A DNA stretch of 64,000 nucleotides from Mesorhizobium loti (GTDB lineage: Bacteria > Pseudomonadota > Alphaproteobacteria > Rhizobiales > Rhizobiaceae), in assembly GCF_001510895.1 (NCBI RefSeq), contig NZ_LPWA01000057.1:62001-126000 (forward strand), read 5' to 3'. The notes beneath the pieces were generated by a model. That model saw only the letters and a list, made by a program, of their open reading frames with translations, was not told the origin of the DNA and did not search any database. This document shows, in pieces, positions 41,166-50,925 of the stretch (its first letter is position 1; the number at the start of each line of letters is the position of its first letter). The position numbers and the translations under genes were made by a program.

Positions 41166-41180
41166 TGACTCTAATAATCA
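41166..41180. promoter_or_regulatory. Candidate IRO box between hmuP and hmuR
   Basis: TGA-CTCTAATAA-TCA fits TGA-N9-TCA and lies in the AT-rich divergent promoter region, about 65 bp from the hmuP start and 120 bp from the hmuR start. Being symmetric, it could serve both directions under RirA control. Confidence 0.65.
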
Positions 41181-41300
41181 TGTTTACTAGTCAGTGCATT
41201 ACCGGAGTAAATGAGTCAACATTTAAGACGCCGGACGTGATCAAAAATGCGAGCGAGCCCGCGCCAGCCAGCATCGCGCCTGAAAATCTGGAGTTGGGGC

Positions 41301-43510
41301 ATGGGGTTGGTGAATTGGGGACGGACGGGCCTTGCGGATGCGGGCCCGGGCTTCCGATCGACGGCAAGCGGCATTGCCATATTGATGGCCGGAGCAGCGG
41401 CAATCGCGCTCGGCGTACCGGCCGCGAAGGCGCAACAGGCGGCACAGCCGGCGACCGATCAGCAAGCCGACCAAAAGAAGAAGGCCGGTGAGAAAGCCGC
41501 AGCCGAAGGAACGCTGCTCGACAAGATCCTGGTCATCAGCCGCACCGGCGAGACCGCGATCCAGTCGCTGGCCTCGGCCAGCCACGTCGACCAGGAACAG
41601 CTCGACCGCCGCATGGCGACGACACCGAACGAGATGCTGCTCGGCGTGCCCGGCGTCACCGTCCAGGCCGACGCGCGCCGCGTCAGCTCCAGCATCAACA
41701 TCCGCGGCCTGCAGGATTTCGGCCGCGTCGCGGTGATCGTCGACGGCGCCAGGCAGGATTTCCAGCGCTCCGACCATGGCACGCAATCGACCTTCTATGT
41801 CGATCCCGAGCTCATCAAATCCGTCGACGTGATCCGCGGCCCGGTCGCCAACACCTATGGCTCCGGCGCATCGGCGGCGTTGTGTTCTTCGACACCAAGG
41901 ACGCCGAGGATTTCCTCAAGCCTGAGGAGACCTGGGCCGCTTCCATCACCGGGCGCTATGAAACCAATGGCAAAGGCTGGACCACCAGCGCCAGCGGCGC
42001 GTACCGCTTCAACGAGAACTGGGACGCGCTGGGCAACATCGTCTACCGCGACTACGGCGACTACAAGAATGGCGGCGGCAACACCGTTGCCGGCACCGGC
42101 TTCGACGTGCTGAGTGGCCTGCTCAAGACCACCATCCGTCCGAGCGAGAACAGCGAATTGAAGCTCGGCTGGGTCGGCTCGAGCGACGGCTGGACGGAGA
42201 CCAGCCGCGGCGTGCCCGCCAACGATGTCGACCTCAAGTCGAACACCTTTACCGCCCGCTACAACATCGCCGACGACGCCAGGAGCTGGCTCGACCTCCA
42301 CATCAACGCCTCCTACAACAAGACTGTTCTCGATCTGACGACGCTTGTTCCGCAGAACCGGTTTGATCCGGTCACCGGCCTTCCTGTCGTGCTGCCGGCC
42401 GGCTCGCTGTCGACCTTCGATGTCGGCACGACCGGCATCGACATCTGGAACACGTCGCGCTTCGAGACCGCCGGCATCGCGCATGAGCTGACCTATGGCG
42501 GCGACTGGGTCGGCGACGATGTCGAGACCGGCGGAACGGCCGGCGGCGACAGCTTCTACACGCCGTCGGGCAAGCGCAACGTCTCCGGCGCCTATATCCA
42601 GGACAAGCTGACCTGGGAGTGGCTCGAGGTCATCACTGGCCTGCGCTATGACAACTACAGCCTGAAGGACTCCGAGCACGAGACATCGGGTGACCGGCTG
42701 TCGCCGCGTGTCACTGTCGGTGTCTCGCCCTTCGAAAGCGCCGGCCTCGCGGGCCTGCAGTTCTACGGCACCTATGCGGAAGGCTACCGCTCACCCTCGC
42801 TAACGGAGACGCTGATCAGCGGCAACCATCCGGCCGGCGTCACCTTCCCGTTCCTGCCCAACCCCAATCTCAAGCCGGAAACCGGCAAGACCGTCGAATT
42901 CGGCGTCAACTACAAGCAGAACGATATTCTCGAAGCCGGCGACGCGCTGCGGCTGAAGGCCGCCTACTTCAACAACAATGTCGAGGACTATATCGACGGC
43001 GTCACGCTTTCAGCCTTCGACCCGACCAGCGGCTGCCCGTTCGGCCCCGGCATCCCGATCTGCTTCCAATACCAGAACTTCGCCAAGGCCAAGATCAACG
43101 GCTTCGAACTGGAAAGCGTCTACGACGCCGGCTGGGGCTATGCCGGCCTGTCGGCTTCCATCATCAACGGCCACACCATCTCGTATGAAGGCGAGCGGGC
43201 CGATCTCGCCAGCATCCCCTCCTCGCAGGTGACGGCGCAGCTCGGCCTGCGCTTCCTCGAAGACAAGCTGACCGTCGGCGGCGAAGTGCAATACAACGGC
43301 AAGCCCAAGGGCAATCCGGTGGCCAAGGACTACACGCTGGTCAATGCCTTTGCCAGCTACCAGGCGACCGACAATCTCAAGGTCGACTTCCGTGCCGACA
43401 ATCTGTTCGACGTCAAATACACCAACCCGCTGAACGGAAGCTCGACCGCCGTCATCTATGAACCCGGCATTACGCTGAAGTTGGCGGCAACCATGCGCTT
43501 CGGAGGCTGA
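41301..43510 (+). CDS. hmuR: TonB-dependent haem receptor, frameshifted
   Basis: The outer-membrane haem receptor: signal peptide (GIAILMAGAAAIALGVPAAKA), TonB box region DKILVISRTG, plug domain (TTPNEMLLGVPGVTVQADAR, SINIRGLQDFGRVAVIVDGA) and a barrel ending LKLAATMRFGG. One base is missing at 41869 (GGCGCATCGG where GGCGCCATCGG is expected). Restoring it joins NTYGSGAIGG to VVFFDTKDAEDF. The corrected length is 736 residues. Receptor motifs FRAP/NPNL-like YRSPSLTETL and NPNLKPETGKTVEFG are visible. An earlier ATG at 41247 is less likely. Confidence 0.92.
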
Positions 43511-43516
43511 CCGGAA

Positions 43517-43996
43517 ATGCCGTTTTCAACGACAACGCTTCGTCTCGTGACCTCGGCGCTGGCGATGTCGCTTGGCCTGGCGCCGGCGTGGGCCCAGTCC
43601 GCGCCGGCTCCGGTCCCGATCCAGGCCGCCCAAGCCCAGGCCCCAGCCAAGGCATTGAGCCTCGAGCTCAACGCCGCGCAGCCTTCCGACAAGGGCTGCC
43701 GGCTGACCTTCGTCGTCAACAACGCGCTCGGCGCCGACCTGTCCAAGGCGGCTTTCGAGATCGCGCTGTTCAACGAGACCGGGGTCGTCGATCGCCTCAC
43801 CGTGCTCGACTTCAAGGACCTGCCCGCCGGCAAGACCAAGGTGACGCGCTTCGACCTCGCCGGCGCCGACTGCGGCAAGCTCAGCCGCGTGCTGATCAAC
43901 AGTGCCACGGAATGCGCCGGCACCGGCGTCGAGCCGGCCGCGTGCATGCGCGGCCTGAAGACCTCGACCAAGACCGGCATCGCCTTCGGAGTCTAG
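43517..43996 (+). CDS. Secreted four-cysteine protein of the hmu locus, function unknown
   Basis: The 159-residue protein has a clear signal peptide (LVTSALAMSLGLAPAWAQS). The mature domain has four cysteines (DKGCRLTF, AGADCGK, SATECAG, PAACMRG), suggesting two periplasmic disulfides. It has a beta-rich middle (LTFVVNNALGADLSKAAFEI). It begins 6 bp after hmuR and precedes tonB, so it is probably iron-regulated with them. I know no characterised function. Confidence 0.8.
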   Translation: MPFSTTTLRLVTSALAMSLGLAPAWAQSAPAPVPIQAAQAQAPAKALSLELNAAQPSDKGCRLTFVVNNALGADLSKAAFEIALFNETGVVDRLTVLDFKDLPAGKTKVTRFDLAGADCGKLSRVLINSATECAGTGVEPAACMRGLKTSTKTGIAFGV

Positions 43997-44123
43997 GGGT
44001 GGGATTGCATCCGGCCTTCCCGCAAGACGCCATGGCGCGGCCTGCCCACGGTGCGCCGCCATGGACGGCAACCGATCTTGATTTGACAATCCCATATCGA
44101 GCGCGGCAGTCTCGGCGCGAGAC

Positions 44124-45083
44124 ATGCAGGACATCAATCACCCTTCCGATGCAGGCAGTGAACTGGCGATCAAGCCGGCCGAACCGCTCATGCAGGCGCG
44201 GCAATCCGCCGGAGACCGTAGATGGACGGTGGCGATCATCGCCTCCGGCCTGCTCCATGGCGCCGCCGCGGCGGCTTTTCTGATCGCACCCGCGGGGACA
44301 TTCGACTCTGCAGACGTGATACGAGCCGAGGGCGCCGACCAGTCCGGCGCCAACGTCATCGGCAGCGCCTTGGATGACCAGGCGTCCGGCGCGGTGGATG
44401 TTACCTTGGTGCCGGATCCGCAACCGGCAAAACGCCAGACCGCCCAGCCCGCTCCGCCGGCCGAGGCGCCGCAACCGGCAAGTGAACAGGTGACGCCTCC
44501 GCCGGAGGCCGTCAGGGAGCCGGCCCCCACGCCGGATATCTTGGCGATCGCCACGCCGCGCCAGGACGATCAGAGTGTCCTTACAGGTGGCGAGCCGGCT
44601 CCTGCAATCGAGCCACAAAGCGCAGAAGCGCCCCCTGCCGAACCCGAGCAATCACCAGCCCCGAGCGCGACTTCGAGCGCGCCAGCAGGATCGGCTGGAT
44701 CAAGCGAAACCATCGAATCGCGCGGAACGGCAGATGGCGACGCGCGCGATGCGCCGGTCATTGCCAGCAAGGGCAAGAAACAGGCCGCCGCCGGCAATGC
44801 CCTGGAATCCCGCTACAGCGGTGAAATCCAGAAGAAGCTTGCCCGCGCCAACCGTCGGGTTTCGAAATCGATCCAGGCCAAGGCTCGCAACAATGCCAGG
44901 GTGGTTTTCGTCGTCGCGGCCGACGGCAGCGTCAGCGACCTTCAGCTCGCTGAAAGTTCAGGGTCCGCCGAGCTCGATCAGTTCGCTTTGACGCTGGTGC
45001 GCAAGCAAGCCCCATTCCCGCCTATCCCACCCGAAACCGGACGGTCAAGCTGGGTGTTCAAAGCGCGGATCGGTCCTTTCTAG
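44124..45083 (+). CDS. tonB: TonB-family energy transducer
   Basis: The 319-residue protein has one membrane helix (WTVAIIASGLLHGAAAAAFLI, residues about 34-56), a Pro/Ala/Glu-rich periplasmic linker (about 90-215) and a C-terminal TonB domain with NARVVFVVAADGSVSDLQLA and SWVFKARIGPF. It would energise HmuR. ExbB and ExbD are not encoded in the window. Confidence 0.9.
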   Translation: MQDINHPSDAGSELAIKPAEPLMQARQSAGDRRWTVAIIASGLLHGAAAAAFLIAPAGTFDSADVIRAEGADQSGANVIGSALDDQASGAVDVTLVPDPQPAKRQTAQPAPPAEAPQPASEQVTPPPEAVREPAPTPDILAIATPRQDDQSVLTGGEPAPAIEPQSAEAPPAEPEQSPAPSATSSAPAGSAGSSETIESRGTADGDARDAPVIASKGKKQAAAGNALESRYSGEIQKKLARANRRVSKSIQAKARNNARVVFVVAADGSVSDLQLAESSGSAELDQFALTLVRKQAPFPPIPPETGRSSWVFKARIGPF

Positions 45084-45141
45084 GCCTCCGCGATTGAAGC
45101 CGTCATACACCGTCAGAATTCGTCCATTTGAAAGGAAGCCG

Positions 45142-45456
45142 ATGTACATCGCCATGAACCGCTTCAAGGTCCAGAACGGCTCGGAAGACGCCTTCGAGGA
45201 CGTCTGGAGGAATCGCGATTCCAGCCTCTCCGAAATGAAGGGTTTCAGGGAATTCCACTTGCTGCGCGGCCCGGTGAACGAGACCGAGGGCTATACGCTG
45301 TTCGCCTCGCACACGGTCTGGGCGAGCCAGGAGGATTTTGTCGCCTGGACGAAGTCGGAGAATTTTCGCGCCGCCCATCGCAATGCTGGCACCTCCAAGG
45401 TGCACTATCTCGGCCATCCCCAGTTCGAGGGATTCTCGGTGGTCGAGGGCGCGTAA
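45142..45456 (+). CDS. hmuQ: HmuQ/IsdG-type haem-degrading monooxygenase
   Basis: The 104-residue ABM-fold protein begins MYIAMNRFKVQNGSEDAFED. Asn6, the Trp residues in HTVWASQEDFVAWTKSE and the His in FRAAHRNAG correspond to the Asn-Trp-His set used by IsdG-type enzymes. Rhizobial HmuQ and HmuD degrade haem to biliverdin and release iron. It follows tonB by about 60 bp on the same strand. Confidence 0.88.
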   Translation: MYIAMNRFKVQNGSEDAFEDVWRNRDSSLSEMKGFREFHLLRGPVNETEGYTLFASHTVWASQEDFVAWTKSENFRAAHRNAGTSKVHYLGHPQFEGFSVVEGA

Positions 45457-45482
45457 GACGCGCCCTCGAAGAGCGAGATCGT

Positions 45483-48400
45483 TTACGCCGCCGCCAGCAG
45501 GCTGGCATTGCCGCCGGCGGCGGTGGTATCGACGCAGACCGCGCGCTCATGCGCATAGGCCGCCGGGTTCAGCACTTCACTGACCAGCGGCACAATCGGA
45601 CCGGCGCGCTCGGCGATCACCTTGCGCACGATGCGCGCCACTTCCGGCGTGCCGGAGAAGGCGACGACATCGACGCGCAGCGAACGCGCCTCGACCGGGT
45701 CCGGCCGCCCGTCGATCGCCGCAAGCGGCAGCCCCTTGCCGGTCAGTGCCGACAGCGCCGCCGGCGCGCCGGGCGCCACCGCCAGCACCGCATTGCCGGC
45801 TGCCAAAGCCTGGATCGTCTGCGCAAGCAGCGTGTCGGCATCTGGTCCGAGGCAAAGCACGCGGCCGCGCGGCGACAGCGACAGCGTGTTGGCCTCGCCG
45901 GTCGGGCCCGGCAGGTCGACCTGACCGAAGTCGAGGCTGGCGGCGGCAGCAATTGCCGCCGCACCCTTGCCGCGCAGATGTTTCCTCAGGATCGCCACGC
46001 GATCCGGCCGCGTCGACCAGCCGCCCAGCGTCGGGTCCGGCAGATTGTCGGCGAGCTCGGTGGCCGTCACCTTGTGGCCTTCGCCAACCTCCGTGCCCGC
46101 CTCCGGTCCCTTGCGGAAGCGGCGCAGATAATGCGGCCCGCCGGCCTTCGGCCCAGTGCCGGACAGCCCCTCGCCGCCGAAAGGCTGCGAGCCGACCACG
46201 GCGCCGATCTGGTTGCGGTTGACGTAGATGTTGCCGGCATGGATGCCGTCGACAAAGTGCTGGACGCGGCCCTCGATGCGGGTGTGCAGGCCGAAGGTCA
46301 GGCCATAGCCCTTGCGGTTGATGGCGGCAATCACCGCGTCGATATCGTCGGCGTCGAAAGCGGCGACATGCAGCACCGGGCCGAACACCTCGCGCTCCAT
46401 CTCCTCGATGCCTTTGACGCGGAAGACATGCGGCGCGACGAAACGGCCGTTTTTCGGCGCTTCCAGCTTGGCGATCAGCCGGCCCTCCAGCCCCTTCTTC
46501 GTGCAATAGTCGCTGATCGAGCCTTGCGCTTCCTCGTCGATCACCGGGCCGACATCGGTCGAGATTGCCCAGGGATCGCCAACAGTGAGCGCTTCCATCG
46601 CGCCCTTCAGCATTTCCAGCATCTTCTTCTCGACGTCCTTTTGGACGTAGAGCACGCGCAGCGCCGAACAGCGCTGGCCGGCGCTCTGGAAGGCGGAAGC
46701 GAGGATGTCGCGCACCGCCTGCTCGGGCAGCGCCGTAGAATCGACGATCATGGCATTCAGTCCGCCGGTTTCGGCGATCAGCATGGCGTCGGGCGCGGCG
46801 GTCTCGGCCAGTTGCTTCTCGATCAGCTTTGCGACCTCGGTCGAGCCGGTGAAGCAGACGCCGGCGATGCGCGGATCGGCGGTGAGCGGCGCGCCAACCG
46901 ACGGGCCGTCGCCCGGCAGAAGCTGAATGACATCTTCAGGAACGCCGGCTTCGCGCAACAGCTCGACGGCGCGGAAGGCGATCAGCGGCGTCTGTTCGGC
47001 GGGCTTGGCGATCACGGTATTGCCGGTACCGAGCGCGGCGGCGATCTGGCCGGTGAAGATCGCCAGCGGGAAATTCCAAGGCGAGATGCAGACGATCGCG
47101 CCACGCGCCTCCGTGCCTGCTTCGGCATTCGCCGCCTCGGCCGCGTAGTAGCGCAAGAAGTCGACCGCCTCGCGCACCTCGGCGACACCGTCTGCCAGCG
47201 ATTTGCCGGCCTCGCGGGTGGCCAACGCGAAGAACTCGGCCGCATTGGTTTCATACAGATCGGCGGCGCGGTTGAGGATGGCAGCGCGCTCGGCAACCGG
47301 GCGCTTCGCCCAGGCCGGCTGCGCGTCGACAGCGATGCGCACGGCGGTCGCCACCTGCTTGGCCGCCGCCTCATGCACCGTGCCGACGACTTCGTCGGGC
47401 TTTGCGGGATTGACGATCTGGCGCTGCTTGCCGTAGCCGGCCGCGCGGGTAACCGGCTTGGCATGCCAGCGATCCGTTCCGGCAAATTCCGCCCTCGCTT
47501 TGTCGATGGCCGCAAGCGTCACGGTATCGGTGATGTCGAACCCCTTGGAATTGCGCCGGCCGGCGCCGAAGATCGTGGCCGGACGCGCGATTGCCGGATT
47601 CGCGGCCGGGCCTTGTTTCTCCACCGTCTCCAGCGGATCGAGGGCGATCTCCTCCGGCTCGACCTCCTCGTCGGTCAACTGATGGACGAAGGAGGAGTTG
47701 GCGCCGTTTTCCAAGAGCCGCCGCACCAGATAGGCGAGCAGGTCGGAATGCGCTCCGACCGGCGCGTAGATACGGCAACGCGTGCCCTCGGCCTTGCGCA
47801 CCGTCTCATGCAGCGCTTCGCCCATGCCGTGCAGGCGCTGGAACTCGAACGAATCTCGGTCCTTCGCCATCGACAGGATCGCCGCCACCGTGTGCGCATT
47901 GTGGGTGGCGAATTGCGGGTAGATGCGGTCGGTCATCGACAGCAGTTTTCGCGCACAGGCGAGATACGAGACGTCGGTGTTGGTCTTGCGGGTGAAGACC
48001 GGATAGCCGGCGAGACCGAGCGTCTGCGCCCGCTTGATCTCGGTGTCCCAATAGGCGCCCTTCACCAGCCGCACCATGATGTTGCGGTCGTACTTCTTCG
48101 CCAACGCGTAAAGCCAGTCGATGGCGAAGGCCGCGCGTGGCCCATAAGCCTGCACGACGACGCCAAAGCCGTCCCAGCCGGCGAGTTCCGGCTCGGCCAG
48201 GACGCGTTCGATGACGTCGAGCGAGAGATCGAGGCGGTCCGCCTCCTCGGCGTCGATGTTGAGACCCATGCGCGAATGCCGGGCTGCGAGCGCCAGCGAC
48301 AGGAGCCGCTCGGCCATCACCGGCAGCATCTTTTCCTTCTGCGCCACCTCGTAGCGCGGATGGAGTGCGGAGAGCTTGACCGAAATGCCGTGGTTGTAGC

Positions 48401-49091
48401 GGATGTCTGGTCCATTCGCCCCGGAATCGAGCGAGGAAATCGCGTCCGCGTAGGCGCGGTGGTAGCGCAATGCATCGGCCTCGGTGCGAGCCGCCTCGCC
48501 CAGCATGTCGAAGGAATAGAGATAACCCTTCTGGGTCATCGGCCGGCCGCGCTTGATGGCTTCGGCGATGGTGCGGCCGAGCACGAACTGCTCGCCCATT
48601 TCGCGCATCGCCGCAGCAACCGCTTTGCGGATCACCGGCTCGCCGAGCCGACGCACCATGGCGCGCAGCGTGCCTTCGATGCCACCCTCGCCCTCGTCGA
48701 GCACGCGGCCGGTCAGCATCAGCGCCCAGGTCGAGGCGTTGACGAAGATGGAGCTCGAACTGCCTGAATGCGCCGACCAGTCATGCGGCGCGATCTTGTC
48801 GGCGATCAAATCGTCCATCGTCTCGGCATCGGGCACGCGCAGCAGCGCCTCGGCCAGGCACATCAGTGCGACGCCTTCCTTCGTCGACAGGCCGTAGGCC
48901 GAGAGGAAAACCTCCATCAGCCTCGGATCGGTCGAGCCACGCACCGCGCGCACCAGATCGGCGGCGCGGGCCGAGATCGCCTTGCGATCTTCCGCCGAAA
49001 GCCCGGCCGCCGCGGACAGTCGCTTCACCGCCTCGTCTTCGTCGGGCAAATAATTGGCGCGGATCTGCTGGCGGATGGCATCGAGCGGCAT
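45483..49091 (-). CDS. putA: Bifunctional proline dehydrogenase/glutamate-semialdehyde dehydrogenase
   Basis: The 1202-residue flavoenzyme oxidises proline to glutamate. The PRODH barrel includes GYPVFTRKTNTDVSYLAC and QFATHNAHTVAAILSM. The ALDH domain includes CISPWNFPLAIFTGQIAAAL, GSTEVAKLIEKQL and the catalytic Cys in SAGQRCSALRVLYV. The C-terminal extra domain runs past residue 980. The N-terminus (MPLDAIRQQIRANYLPDEDE) lacks a ribbon-helix-helix domain, so this PutA does not repress its own gene. The divergent Lrp-type gene fits that role. Confidence 0.95.
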   Translation of the reverse strand: MPLDAIRQQIRANYLPDEDEAVKRLSAAAGLSAEDRKAISARAADLVRAVRGSTDPRLMEVFLSAYGLSTKEGVALMCLAEALLRVPDAETMDDLIADKIAPHDWSAHSGSSSSIFVNASTWALMLTGRVLDEGEGGIEGTLRAMVRRLGEPVIRKAVAAAMREMGEQFVLGRTIAEAIKRGRPMTQKGYLYSFDMLGEAARTEADALRYHRAYADAISSLDSGANGPDIRYNHGISVKLSALHPRYEVAQKEKMLPVMAERLLSLALAARHSRMGLNIDAEEADRLDLSLDVIERVLAEPELAGWDGFGVVVQAYGPRAAFAIDWLYALAKKYDRNIMVRLVKGAYWDTEIKRAQTLGLAGYPVFTRKTNTDVSYLACARKLLSMTDRIYPQFATHNAHTVAAILSMAKDRDSFEFQRLHGMGEALHETVRKAEGTRCRIYAPVGAHSDLLAYLVRRLLENGANSSFVHQLTDEEVEPEEIALDPLETVEKQGPAANPAIARPATIFGAGRRNSKGFDITDTVTLAAIDKARAEFAGTDRWHAKPVTRAAGYGKQRQIVNPAKPDEVVGTVHEAAAKQVATAVRIAVDAQPAWAKRPVAERAAILNRAADLYETNAAEFFALATREAGKSLADGVAEVREAVDFLRYYAAEAANAEAGTEARGAIVCISPWNFPLAIFTGQIAAALGTGNTVIAKPAEQTPLIAFRAVELLREAGVPEDVIQLLPGDGPSVGAPLTADPRIAGVCFTGSTEVAKLIEKQLAETAAPDAMLIAETGGLNAMIVDSTALPEQAVRDILASAFQSAGQRCSALRVLYVQKDVEKKMLEMLKGAMEALTVGDPWAISTDVGPVIDEEAQGSISDYCTKKGLEGRLIAKLEAPKNGRFVAPHVFRVKGIEEMEREVFGPVLHVAAFDADDIDAVIAAINRKGYGLTFGLHTRIEGRVQHFVDGIHAGNIYVNRNQIGAVVGSQPFGGEGLSGTGPKAGGPHYLRRFRKGPEAGTEVGEGHKVTATELADNLPDPTLGGWSTRPDRVAILRKHLRGKGAAAIAAAASLDFGQVDLPGPTGEANTLSLSPRGRVLCLGPDADTLLAQTIQALAAGNAVLAVAPGAPAALSALTGKGLPLAAIDGRPDPVEARSLRVDVVAFSGTPEVARIVRKVIAERAGPIVPLVSEVLNPAAYAHERAVCVDTTAAGGNASLLAAA

Positions 49092-49200
49092 GTCGGGTCC
49101 GTGAAAGCGAGCGTTAGTGTGCGGTCTGGCGGCCACCGGACCGATTGGCGCAAGCTAGCACAGCCAAGGGCGCAGGGCGGTCCAAAGAAATCGGCAGCGC

Positions 49201-49214
49201 AGTCCATTTGGACT
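49201..49214. promoter_or_regulatory. Palindrome in the putA-putR divergent promoter region
   Basis: AGTCCA-TT-TGGACT is a perfect 14-bp inverted repeat 42 bp upstream of the Lrp-type gene and 110 bp upstream of putA. Lrp/AsnC regulators often act from such shared sites; direct binding is an inference. Confidence 0.45.
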
Positions 49215-49255
49215 ATGATATAGGTTCAATTCCGATCATTTTGACCGCCAGATCG

Positions 49256-49708
49256 ATGACCGAAGACCAACTGGACCGCATCGACCGCAACATCCTGTCC
49301 GCGCTCGGGCGCGACGGCAGGCTTTCCATGTCGGAACTGGCAGCCAAGGTCGGCCTGTCGAGGACGCCGGTGCAAGCGCGGGTGAAGCGGCTGGAGAAGG
49401 ACGGCTATATAAGGGGCTATCGCGCGATCATCGACCGCGAGCGCATGGGCGAAGGCCATGTCGCCTTCGTCCAGGTGAAGCTCTCCGACACGCGTTCAGC
49501 AGCGCTCGACGCCTTCAATCGTGCCGTTCAGGGTGTGCCGGAGATCGAGCAGTGCCATATGATGGCGTCGAGCTTCGACTACCTGCTCAAAGTCCGCACC
49601 ACCGACATCGCCGCCTATCGCCGCGTGCTCGGCGAGCGCATCTCGGCCCTCCCCCACGTCGCCCAGACCTCGACCTTCGTGGCGATGGAAACGGTGAAGG
49701 ACCGATAG
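49256..49708 (+). CDS. putR: Lrp/AsnC-family regulator of proline use
   Basis: The 150-residue protein starts MTEDQLDRIDRNILSALGRD, has an AsnC HTH (LSMSELAAKVGLSRTPVQAR, residues about 21-40) and a C-terminal RAM ligand-binding domain (VPEIEQCHMMASSFDYLLKV). It is divergent from putA, the setting in which rhizobial PutR activates putA with proline. An earlier start at 49145 would place coding sequence across the operator region. Confidence 0.87.
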   Translation: MTEDQLDRIDRNILSALGRDGRLSMSELAAKVGLSRTPVQARVKRLEKDGYIRGYRAIIDRERMGEGHVAFVQVKLSDTRSAALDAFNRAVQGVPEIEQCHMMASSFDYLLKVRTTDIAAYRRVLGERISALPHVAQTSTFVAMETVKDR

Positions 49709-49709
49709 C

Positions 49710-50918
49710 TCACTCCGACAGTGTCTTGAGAAATGCCACCAGCGCCGCTCGCTCGCGATCGGAAAGATCGAGAGGGTGGACTTCAGAAACGCCTTCGATA
49801 CTCGCCGGCGCCTTCGAATAATGCGCGACCACCTCGTCCAGCGACGAAAACTGCCCGGCATGCATGTAAGGTGGACGTGTGGCCGCCCCCCTTAGCGACG
49901 GCGTTTTATAAGCACGCACCAGCTGCTGCCCGTCCTTCACTATGAAACGCAGCTCGCGGCAGGCGCTTTCATCGCCATCGCGGAACTTGCCGAAGCAGTT
50001 GAACGGATCGGCCTGAACCTGAGCCACACCATCGACCCGGCCGCGATCCGGCGGCAGGTCCTTGACCGGCGGCACGCCGGTGTTGTGGAAAGCGTTGTCG
50101 GTGAAGCGCGGACCGTTGTGGCAAGTCACGCAATTAGCCTTGCCGATGAACAGCTTCAGCCCAAGGATCTCTTCCGGCGAGAACGCCGCCTCACCCTCGG
50201 GCTTGGAGCCGGTAGCCAGGTCGATGGCAAAGCGGTCGAAGCGCGTCTGTTGCGGCTCGATCGACCGCTCGAAAGCGGCGATCGCCTTGCCGATATTGGC
50301 AAAGACGCGGTTGACGTCATCGGCCTGGCTGGCCGGCATGGCGTTCCACGCAGCCTTCTCGGCATCAGTGCCAAGCGGGCTGGCATTGGCCGGGACGGTG
50401 GAGAGATCGGGCAGCGGTCCGAAGATGCGCTCATAACGCTCGCCGAACCGGTTCTTGATGTAATGCGCGAAGGCGGCGCGGTTGCCGGCCTGCTCAAGCG
50501 GATTTTCGAGCGGCGTCAGCGCCTGCGCCCAAAGGCTGTCGCGCCGTCCATCCCAGAAGAACCATGGGTCGCGCGCCACGCCGGCCAGCGGCATGGTGCG
50601 ACGGTTGGTGCGGCCGACGCCGACGGCTTGCGGCAGGTCGTCCTGGAACTGGCGGTCTATTTTGTGGCAGGTCGAGCAGGACACGGTGCCGTCGCGGCTC
50701 ATGCCGACATCGAAGAACAGCGTCGATCCGAGCGCCGCCGCGGCCGGCACGTCGGCATATTGGTTCGTTGTGTCCGCTTTGAGCGCCGGCAGCGTGTTCA
50801 GCGCCAGCGAGGCGACGGTTTTCTTCTCGGCATCGCTGAACTGAGGCTTGCCGCAGCCGTCAAGCAGAGCGAGCGCGGTCAGGGCAGCCAGGCTTGCGAC
50901 GCGGGCGAGACGCCTCAT
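49710..50918 (-). CDS. Di-haem cytochrome c peroxidase/MauG-family lipoprotein
   Basis: The 402-residue protein has a lipoprotein-type signal (ALALLDGC, Cys22) and two haem c sites, CSTCH at 81-85 and CVTCH at 263-267. Blocks LPQAVGVGRTNRRTMPLAGV and YKTPSLRGAATRPPYMHAG are usual in bacterial CcpA/MauG proteins. It could be a periplasmic peroxidase or a MauG-like maturation enzyme. It follows a FixH-like gene by 7 bp. Confidence 0.9.
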   Translation of the reverse strand: MRRLARVASLAALTALALLDGCGKPQFSDAEKKTVASLALNTLPALKADTTNQYADVPAAAALGSTLFFDVGMSRDGTVSCSTCHKIDRQFQDDLPQAVGVGRTNRRTMPLAGVARDPWFFWDGRRDSLWAQALTPLENPLEQAGNRAAFAHYIKNRFGERYERIFGPLPDLSTVPANASPLGTDAEKAAWNAMPASQADDVNRVFANIGKAIAAFERSIEPQQTRFDRFAIDLATGSKPEGEAAFSPEEILGLKLFIGKANCVTCHNGPRFTDNAFHNTGVPPVKDLPPDRGRVDGVAQVQADPFNCFGKFRDGDESACRELRFIVKDGQQLVRAYKTPSLRGAATRPPYMHAGQFSSLDEVVAHYSKAPASIEGVSEVHPLDLSDRERAALVAFLKTLSE

Positions 50919-50925
50919 CGGCCAC

